Part shown: piece by piece, positions 7,219-12,642 of the stretch | Position numbering within the stretch: the first letter of the stretch is position 1 | How the letters are laid out: each line of letters starts with the position of its first letter | Assembly (NCBI GenBank): GCA_934692455.1 | Contig: CAKUTY010000018.1 | Span: 1-15,506, forward strand | DNA: 15,506 nt | DNA from: an uncultured Erysipelotrichaceae bacterium | GTDB lineage: Bacteria > Bacillota_I > Bacilli_A > Erysipelotrichales > Erysipelotrichaceae | Direction of reading: 5' to 3' | Notes under the pieces: model-generated | Databases searched by the model: none | What the model was told of the DNA's origin: nothing | The model's input: only the letters and a program-made list of their open reading frames with translations | Program-made: the position numbers and the translations under genes

Positions 7219-7659
7219 ATGAAAAAATTTTATATAAGAGAAGATGTTAAAAAAAGATATTTATTTGATGGATTTACTGCATTAATGATTCTAGCTATTT
7301 TCATTATTTATGGTCAAAAAACTTTTAGCAGTATAACGCTACAATTATTGTTTTATTTGGTTCTATTTGGTTACGCCATGTTGCATGTACTAAAATTTAA
7401 AACTTGTAGATTGATTCTTAAAGATGATGAATTAGAGTTTCATAGTGGTATGTTATCTGTTAAGAAAATACCTTATAAAGATATAAGAAAAATAGAGTAC
7501 AATCCGGAAATTTTGATTAGATTTTATCTAAAAAAGGATGAAAGATATACAAGAATGCTCAATGTTTTTTCGGATAGTGACACTGAAGAAATATTTGACT
7601 ATATAAAGTCTAAAAATAAGAGAGTAAATATCGATTATATAGATATTAGAAATAAATAA
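7219..7659 (+). CDS. Small membrane protein with two helices and a PH-like domain
   Basis: I do not recognise a named family beyond a likely bacterial PH-like (bPH_2 type) layout. In this 146-aa product a basic N terminus is followed by two hydrophobic segments (about 17-33 and 41-57) and then a cytosolic beta-rich region. That region includes CRLILKDDELEFHSGMLSVK (63-82) and KIPYKDIRKIEYN (82-94), the strand-turn-strand pattern common in bPH domains. The rest is charged and ends IDIRNK. No Shine-Dalgarno is visible before the ATG, only a hairpin and A/T-rich sequence, so expression may be low or coupled to upstream translation. It lies between the EIIC and EIIA genes of one PTS, which is unusual. 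A role as accessory to the permease is conceivable but unsupported. Confidence 0.65.
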   Translation: MKKFYIREDVKKRYLFDGFTALMILAIFIIYGQKTFSSITLQLLFYLVLFGYAMLHVLKFKTCRLILKDDELEFHSGMLSVKKIPYKDIRKIEYNPEILIRFYLKKDERYTRMLNVFSDSDTEEIFDYIKSKNKRVNIDYIDIRNK

Positions 7660-7679
7660 AGTTAGGAAGGTGCAAGCAA

Positions 7680-8123
7680 ATGACTAAAATTTTTGTAATA
7701 GAAGGGGATGCAAGAACATGGGAAGAAGCCTTACAGAAAACAGCTGATGTGCTATTAAAAAACGATTGTGTAGTAGATGATTTCTATGATAGCTGTGTTG
7801 AAAGGGAAAAAGTATATCCAACAGGACTTACTGAACAATGTCCAGTAGCCTTACCTCATACTAACAAGGAACATGTAAAAACTCAGGCAATTTGTGCACT
7901 TCGCCTAAAGGATCCTGTAAAGTTCTATAGCATGGAGGATAACGAGAAGACTGTAGATGTTAATGTAGTATTGAATTTGGCGTTTCTAGATGATAGTGAG
8001 CATATTAAGATTATCTCAAGAATTATCAGATCGCTTAAAAATGTTGAATTTGTAAATAAACTTACCGAATCAACAATAGAAGATTTTGAAAAAATGATTA
8101 GAAATAATTTTTTAGAAGAGTAA
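7680..8123 (+). CDS. sgcA: PTS EIIA component, galactitol/fructose-type (PTS_EIIA_2)
   Basis: This 147-aa cytosolic phosphocarrier has the usual length of GatA/SgcA-type EIIA proteins. The phosphorylated histidine is H60 in CPVALPHTNKEHV (54-66), the motif that corresponds to the GIAxPH signature of EIIA type 2. A similar segment with H588 lies in the C-terminal domain of the divergent activator. It takes phosphate from HPr and hands it to C8 of the EIIB encoded upstream. A strong AGGAAGG site precedes the ATG by about 9 bases. Its separation from EIIB-EIIC by a membrane-protein gene is unusual but keeps the set complete (A, B and C all in one operon). The transketolase gene follows after 67 bases. 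Confidence 0.88.
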   Translation: MTKIFVIEGDARTWEEALQKTADVLLKNDCVVDDFYDSCVEREKVYPTGLTEQCPVALPHTNKEHVKTQAICALRLKDPVKFYSMEDNEKTVDVNVVLNLAFLDDSEHIKIISRIIRSLKNVEFVNKLTESTIEDFEKMIRNNFLEE

Positions 8124-8190
8124 ATTAGATTAGCTGTTAAATAACAAATAAGTAAAGTAATGATTATATAAGGTTTTTCGGAGGAACGTT

Positions 8191-9006
8191 ATGGAAAACA
8201 AAGAATTACAATTTCATGCCAATAATATTAGAAAGAATATCATTGACATGGTATATACTGCACAAAGTGGTCACCCAGGAGGTTCTTTGGGTTGTGCGGA
8301 TATTATTACTTACTTATATTTTGAAGAGATGGATATTAATAAGGATAATGTTTCTTCAAAAGATAGAGATCGTTTTGTCTTATCAAAGGGACACTGTTCA
8401 CCTGCATTATATGCAGTATTAAAAGAGAAGGAATTAATTGATGAAGACTTATTAACTTTTAGAAAACTTGGTTCTAAGTTACAGGGTCATCCTAGTACTT
8501 CTTTCTTAGATGCAGTTGATATGTCTACTGGTTCTTTAGGACAGGGTGTAAGTTGTGCTGTTGGTATGGCTCTTGCTAATAAGCTAGATAACAATAATCA
8601 TACAATCTATTGTCTTGTTGGCGATGGTGAAGCTGAAGAGGGTATTGTGTGGGAAGCTTTAATGGCTGCGTGTCATTATAAGTTAGATAATCTTGTAATT
8701 ATTTTTGATAATAATGGTTTACAAATTGATGGTAATGTACAAGATGTTATTGGTCCACTTCCTTTAAAAGAAAAGGCATTAGCTTTTGGTGCTCATACTG
8801 TTGAAATCAATGGAAATGACTTTGATTCTATTAGAAATGGTTTCAAGGATAGAGAAAAGGGTAAGCCAACTGTTATCGTAGCTCATACTGTTAAGGGTAA
8901 GGGCGTTTCTTATATGGAGAATAATGCTGGTTGGCATGGTAAGGCACCTAATAAAGAAGAATATGAACAAGCGATGAAGGAGTTAAACAATGGCACAAGA
9001 AACTAG
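8191..9006 (+). CDS. Transketolase N-terminal (thiamine diphosphate-binding) subunit, copy 1
   Basis: This 271-aa protein is the PP half of a split transketolase. The thiamine diphosphate motif GDGEAEEG (144-151) ends in the NN pair at 174-175, and H28 (SGHPGGSLG), H68 (KGHCSPALY) and H100 (QGHPST) are conserved transketolase histidines. It pairs with the C-terminal subunit that begins 17 bases before its stop. Transketolase moves two-carbon units from ketose to aldose phosphates and would feed xylulose 5-phosphate-like products into central metabolism. In apiose catabolism a split transketolase acts on an unusual branched substrate, so a specialised substrate is possible here. A GGAGGA site precedes the ATG by 6 bases. 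Bases 8215-8796 are identical to 10137-10718 of copy 2, an unusual silent-site identity given the divergence nearby. Confidence 0.92.
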   Translation: MENKELQFHANNIRKNIIDMVYTAQSGHPGGSLGCADIITYLYFEEMDINKDNVSSKDRDRFVLSKGHCSPALYAVLKEKELIDEDLLTFRKLGSKLQGHPSTSFLDAVDMSTGSLGQGVSCAVGMALANKLDNNNHTIYCLVGDGEAEEGIVWEALMAACHYKLDNLVIIFDNNGLQIDGNVQDVIGPLPLKEKALAFGAHTVEINGNDFDSIRNGFKDREKGKPTVIVAHTVKGKGVSYMENNAGWHGKAPNKEEYEQAMKELNNGTRN

Positions 9007-9895
9007 AAACGCTTATGGCGAAAAATTAGCAGAAATAATCAAACAGAACAAAGATGTTGTTGTCCTTGATGCGGATTTAACTAAATCAACAAAAACAAAT
9101 CTTGCGAAGGAAGCATGTCCTGAAAGACACTTCAATGCCGGTATTGCAGAGTGTAATATGATGGGTATGGCTGCAGGTCTTGCGAAAAGCGGTAAAATAG
9201 CATTCGCCTCATCATTCGCAATTTTCTTAGCAGGAAGAGCCTTTGAAATCATTAGAAATTCTATTTGTTATCCAAATTTAAATGTAAAAGTTTGTGCAAC
9301 TCATGCTGGTTTATCAGTAGGTGAAGATGGTGCAAGTCACCAGGCTATTGAAGATATTGCCATCATGCGTGCACTACCAAACATGAAAGTATATGTTCCA
9401 TGTGACCAATACGAAACAAAAGCACTACTTGATCATGTGCTTACAGAAAAAGGCCCATGTTACATCAGAATGGGCAGAGGCAAAGTTGATGATGTTTATA
9501 ATGAAAATACAAAATTTGATTTCTCTAAAATCTCAGTCTTAAGAAAAGGAAAAGACATTGTATTATTCGCTACTGGTCTAATGGTACAAGAAGCCCTAAA
9601 GGCTGCAGAAGAAGTAGATGCAACTATAGTTAATGTATGTTCTATTAAACCAATTGATAAGGAAGGTATCTTATCAATGCTTAGTTCACATAAGAAAGCT
9701 TATGCACTAGAAGAACACAATATCATCGGAGGTCTATTCTCTGCTATTTCAGAAGTAAAAGCTCAAAGTGATATAACTACTCCTTTATATCCAATTGGTG
9801 TAAATGATGTCTTTGGTCAAAGCGGTAAGGCAAGTGATGTACTAGATAAATATGGTTTAACTAGTAAACATATTGTTGAAAAAATCAAAGAATAA
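8990..9895 (+). CDS. Transketolase C-terminal subunit, copy 1
   Basis: This 301-aa protein holds the pyrimidine-binding and C-terminal domains of transketolase. E54 in GIAECNMMGMAAGLA is the expected thiamine-activating glutamate, and ATHAGLSVGEDGASHQAIED (103-122) carries H105 and H117 of the donor/acceptor site. The C-terminal domain includes KDIVLFATG and the ending SKHIVEKIKE. It starts inside the N-subunit gene with an AAGGAG site in that gene, so the two halves are made together. Codons favour A and C endings (GCA, CCA, CTA) across much of the gene, unlike the copy-2 gene, which uses TTG, GTG and GCG freely. Patches at 9134-9174 and 9251-9370 are nevertheless almost identical to copy 2. 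An intrinsic terminator follows at 9921. Confidence 0.92.
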   Translation: MAQETRNAYGEKLAEIIKQNKDVVVLDADLTKSTKTNLAKEACPERHFNAGIAECNMMGMAAGLAKSGKIAFASSFAIFLAGRAFEIIRNSICYPNLNVKVCATHAGLSVGEDGASHQAIEDIAIMRALPNMKVYVPCDQYETKALLDHVLTEKGPCYIRMGRGKVDDVYNENTKFDFSKISVLRKGKDIVLFATGLMVQEALKAAEEVDATIVNVCSIKPIDKEGILSMLSSHKKAYALEEHNIIGGLFSAISEVKAQSDITTPLYPIGVNDVFGQSGKASDVLDKYGLTSKHIVEKIKE

Positions 9896-9920
9896 GAATA
9901 GATATGATGAAAATTTAAAT

Positions 9921-9963
9921 AAAACGGTCATAAAACAGTAATCAAATACCATGATCGTTTTTT
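9921..9963 (+). terminator. Intrinsic terminator of the PTS/transketolase operon
   Basis: AAAACGGTCAT (9921-9931) pairs with ATGATCGTTTT (9951-9961) with one G-U wobble around a 19-base loop, and the 3' arm merges into six T. It lies 25 bases after the stop of the first transketolase C subunit and closes the operon that starts at 3377. Confidence 0.8.
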
Positions 9964-10112
9964 AATTTGATTTGCTTAATTACTTAATACATTTTGCACA
10001 TATGGTATTAAAAATGGCATTAAAGGTTAGAATACAAGTAATATGTGAAGAATTATAAATAATGGATTAGTAAAAAATGGCTCATATGTTACAATGTTTT
10101 TGGAGGATGAAA
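9964..10112 (+). promoter_or_regulatory. Upstream region of the second transketolase pair
   Basis: This A/T-rich stretch between the terminator and the second pair should hold its promoter, because the first operon terminates just before it. TATAAA occurs at 10054-10059 and an extended -10-like TGTTACAAT at 10087-10095, but neither has a good -35. The second would put the transcription start on the ribosome-binding site GGAGG (10102-10106), so the first is more plausible. I see no other gene or repeat here. Confidence 0.35.
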
Positions 10113-10922
10113 ATGGATAACATTCAATTACAAAGGCATGCCAATAATATTAGAAAGAATATCATTGACATGGTATATACTGCACAAAGTGGTCACCCAG
10201 GAGGTTCTTTGGGTTGTGCGGATATTATTACTTACTTATATTTTGAAGAGATGGATATTAATAAGGATAATGTTTCTTCAAAAGATAGAGATCGTTTTGT
10301 CTTATCAAAGGGACACTGTTCACCTGCATTATATGCAGTATTAAAAGAGAAGGAATTAATTGATGAAGACTTATTAACTTTTAGAAAACTTGGTTCTAAG
10401 TTACAGGGTCATCCTAGTACTTCTTTCTTAGATGCAGTTGATATGTCTACTGGTTCTTTAGGACAGGGTGTAAGTTGTGCTGTTGGTATGGCTCTTGCTA
10501 ATAAGCTAGATAACAATAATCATACAATCTATTGTCTTGTTGGCGATGGTGAAGCTGAAGAGGGTATTGTGTGGGAAGCTTTAATGGCTGCGTGTCATTA
10601 TAAGTTAGATAATCTTGTAATTATTTTTGATAATAATGGTTTACAAATTGATGGTAATGTACAAGATGTTATTGGTCCACTTCCTTTAAAAGAAAAGGCA
10701 TTAGCTTTTGGTGCTCATGCTGTTGAAATCGATGGCAATGATTTTGATTCTATTAGAAATGGTTTCAAGGATAGAGTAGAGGGTAAGCCAACTGTTATCG
10801 TAGCTCATACTGTAAAAGGAAAGGGCGTTTCTTATATGGAGAATAATGCTGGTTGGCATGGTAAGGCACCTAAGGAAGATGATTATTTAATTGCTAAGAA
10901 GGATTTGGAGGTAAGTGAATAA
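10113..10922 (+). CDS. Transketolase N-terminal subunit, copy 2
   Basis: This is a 269-aa near-duplicate of the protein encoded from 8191, with the same GDGEAEEG thiamine diphosphate motif and conserved histidines. I chose the ATG at 10113 because GGAGG (10102-10106) lies six bases before it and the protein then starts MDNIQLQRH, matching MENKELQFH of copy 1. In-frame ATGs at 10077, 10086 and 10107 have no such site. DNA 10137-10718 is identical to 8215-8796. The proteins differ at the N-terminal start and from about residue 200 onward (for example HAVEIDGN against HTVEING), and the tails are unrelated in detail. Its stop overlaps the C-subunit start by one base. With its own upstream region it may be regulated apart from copy 1. 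Confidence 0.92.
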   Translation: MDNIQLQRHANNIRKNIIDMVYTAQSGHPGGSLGCADIITYLYFEEMDINKDNVSSKDRDRFVLSKGHCSPALYAVLKEKELIDEDLLTFRKLGSKLQGHPSTSFLDAVDMSTGSLGQGVSCAVGMALANKLDNNNHTIYCLVGDGEAEEGIVWEALMAACHYKLDNLVIIFDNNGLQIDGNVQDVIGPLPLKEKALAFGAHAVEIDGNDFDSIRNGFKDRVEGKPTVIVAHTVKGKGVSYMENNAGWHGKAPKEDDYLIAKKDLEVSE

Positions 10923-11827
10923 TGGCACAGGAACCTAGAAATATATATGGTCAATGCTTAATGGAGCTTGCTGAAAAGGATAAGAATATAGTTGTATTAG
11001 ATGCTGATTTGTCTTCTTCTACTAAGACTGCAATGGTTAAGAAGGTTGATCCAAGTAGACACTTTAATGCCGGTATTGCAGAGTGTAATATGATGGGTAT
11101 GGCTGCTGGTTTGGCTTCTAGTGGTAAGATTGCGTTTGCGTCTTCTTTTGCGGTGTTTGCGACTGGTAGACCTTTTGAGATTATTAGAAATTCTATTTGT
11201 TATCCAAATTTAAATGTAAAAGTTTGTGCAACTCATGCTGGTTTAACAGTAGGTGAAGATGGTGCAAGTCACCAGGCTATTGAAGATATTGCCATCATGC
11301 GTTGTTTGCCTAATATGCGTGTGTTTGTGCCTTGTGATCAATATCAAACTAAGGCTTTAATTAATTATGTAGCTTATAGTGATGGTCCATGTTACGTAAG
11401 AATGCCAAGAGGTAAAGCAGAGGATGTATATAACGAGAATACAGTCTTTGACTTCAATAAGGCTGATGTAGTAAGAACTGGTAAGGATATCGTCTTGTTC
11501 GCTACTGGCTTGATGGTTGAAGAAGCTTTAAAGGCTGCAGAAGAATTGGATGCGACTGTTGTTAATGTTTGTTCTATTAAGCCTATTGATAAGGATACAA
11601 TTATTGAACAATTGGGTAAGCATAAAAAGGCTTATACACTAGAAGAACATAGCATTATTGGTGGTTTGTTCTCGGCTGTGTCTGAGGTAAAGGCTCAAAC
11701 AAGTATCACTACTCCTTTATATCCAATTGGTGTAAATGATGAGTTTGGTCAAAGTGGTAAGGCTTTAGAAGTGTTAGACTATTATGGTTTAACTAGTAAG
11801 CATATCGTTGAGAAGATTAAGGGCTAA
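10922..11827 (+). CDS. Transketolase C-terminal subunit, copy 2
   Basis: This 301-aa partner of the preceding subunit is coupled by the TAATG overlap and a GGAGG site eleven bases upstream. It has the same catalytic set as copy 1: the GIAECNMMGMAAGLA glutamate (E54), ATHAGLTVGEDGASHQAIED, KDIVLFATG and the ending SKHIVEKIKG. Most of the gene is clearly diverged from copy 1 at silent sites, for example GCGTCTTCTTTTGCG against GCCTCATCATTCGCA for the same residues. Two patches, 11066-11106 and 11183-11302, are almost identical, which suggests gene conversion. A terminator hairpin begins 13 bases after its stop and lies over the start of the next gene. Confidence 0.92.
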   Translation: MAQEPRNIYGQCLMELAEKDKNIVVLDADLSSSTKTAMVKKVDPSRHFNAGIAECNMMGMAAGLASSGKIAFASSFAVFATGRPFEIIRNSICYPNLNVKVCATHAGLTVGEDGASHQAIEDIAIMRCLPNMRVFVPCDQYQTKALINYVAYSDGPCYVRMPRGKAEDVYNENTVFDFNKADVVRTGKDIVLFATGLMVEEALKAAEELDATVVNVCSIKPIDKDTIIEQLGKHKKAYTLEEHSIIGGLFSAVSEVKAQTSITTPLYPIGVNDEFGQSGKALEVLDYYGLTSKHIVEKIKG

Positions 11828-11839
11828 AAAGTATATAAT
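11808..11839 (+). promoter_or_regulatory. Candidate promoter for the sensor genes, overlapping the transketolase end
   Basis: TTGAGA (11808-11813) is followed by TATATAAT (11832-11839). The spacer is 18 bases to TATATA or 20 to TATAAT, so the spacing is only fair. Transcription would start near 11845, at or just before the ATG at 11847, giving a nearly leaderless transcript. It lies partly in the last codons of the second transketolase C subunit. Confidence 0.4.
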
Positions 11840-11840
11840 T

Positions 11841-11881
11841 GGAAGCATGAAGAAGTTAATGTTCTATATGCTTCCTTTTTT
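11841..11881 (+). terminator. Intrinsic terminator covering the start codon of the next gene
   Basis: GGAAGCAT (11841-11848) pairs perfectly with ATGCTTCC (11868-11875). A G-U pair and one mismatch lead to an inner stem AGAA/TTCT (11851-11854 with 11862-11865) and a 7-base loop. Six T follow directly. It is the natural terminator of the second transketolase pair, yet its 5' arm contains both GGAAG and the ATG of the lipoprotein gene. Transcripts coming through would be stopped and their start site hidden. Confidence 0.8.
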
Positions 11882-12642
11882 ATTGGTTTTTAGTTTGTTT
11901 GGCTGCGCTAATAATGAAGAGACTGGTGATTTGCCTGAGATATTGATTGGTTCGGATACTTATCCACCTCATTTATATTTTGATAATAATGGTAATCCTA
12001 CTGGTATTGATGTGGATATCGCTACAGAGGCTTTTAAAAGACTTGGTTATAAGGCTACTTTTATTAATATTGATTGGGAAAAGAAGAAAGAGCTTGTTGA
12101 GAGTGGCGAGATAGATTGTATCTGGGGTTGTTTTTCTATGGAAAGGTAGAGAAGATGACTATAAGTGGGCTGGACCATATATGTATTCTAAACAGGTCAT
12201 TGCGGTAGCAAATAATAGTAGTATTTTTTCTTATGATGATTTAGCTGGGAAGATGATTGCGGTACAAAGTACTACTAAGCCTGAGGAAATTATTCTTAAT
12301 GATGTTGATAATAAGTTTCCTGATTCTTTAAAAGTATTAAGTATGGAAGATAGAAGTGTTCAATATGCAGCACTAGATTGTGGCTATGTTGATGCGATTG
12401 CAGCTCATAAGGCGGCAATTTTACAGTATATGAAAGATTATAATTCTGATTTTAGATTCTTAGAGGAAACACTATTGTCTACAGGTATTGGTGTGGCTTT
12501 TTCTAAGTATGATGATAGGGGAATAGACACAGCACTTAATGGTGTTTTGAAGGATATGAAGGAAGATGGAACTTTAGAAAAGATAATTAGTCAATATTTG
12601 GGTGATGCGTCTTCTTATTTGGAGGACACTCATGAGAAATAA
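11847..12642 (+). pseudogene. Solute-binding lipoprotein (SBP_bac_3 type) broken by a one-base insertion
   Basis: The first frame gives MKKLMFYMLPFLLVFSLFGC, a lipoprotein signal with lipobox LFGC and C20, then EILIGSDTYPPHLYFDNNG and GIDVDIATEAFKRLGY, the amino-acid-type periplasmic-binding fold. It stops at TAG (12147-12149) just after IDCIWGCFSMER. Shifting by one base restores the family's sequence (GREDDYKWAGPYMYSKQV and onward) to 12642. Removing one A of GAAAGG (12141-12146) would give a single 264-aa protein reading SMEGREDDYKW. It is therefore a broken gene, a base-call error in an A run, or a +1 shift at an AGG-TAG site. No ABC permease or ATPase is nearby and the sensor-kinase gene overlaps its end, so it probably acts, or acted, as the extracellular ligand sensor for that kinase. 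Confidence 0.85.

Noticed and set aside
9991..10016. TTTTGCACATATGG as a further member of the 405-510 array
   Set aside because: A single copy with only the first six core bases, no 33-bp neighbours; expected by chance in this composition.
10077..10112. A longer N terminus for the second transketolase N subunit (ATG at 10077, 10086 or 10107)
   Set aside because: No ribosome-binding site before those ATGs; GGAGG serves the ATG at 10113 and the protein then matches copy 1.
11808..11846. A longer lipoprotein start at 11808
   Set aside because: It would put 13 charged residues (MRRLRAKK...) before a textbook lipoprotein signal; the ATG at 11847 gives a normal n-region and lipobox.
12602..12631. 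A longer start for the sensor kinase at 12602 or 12605
   Set aside because: No Shine-Dalgarno there; GGAGGA at 12621-12626 fits 12632, and the added residues do not resemble a membrane anchor.
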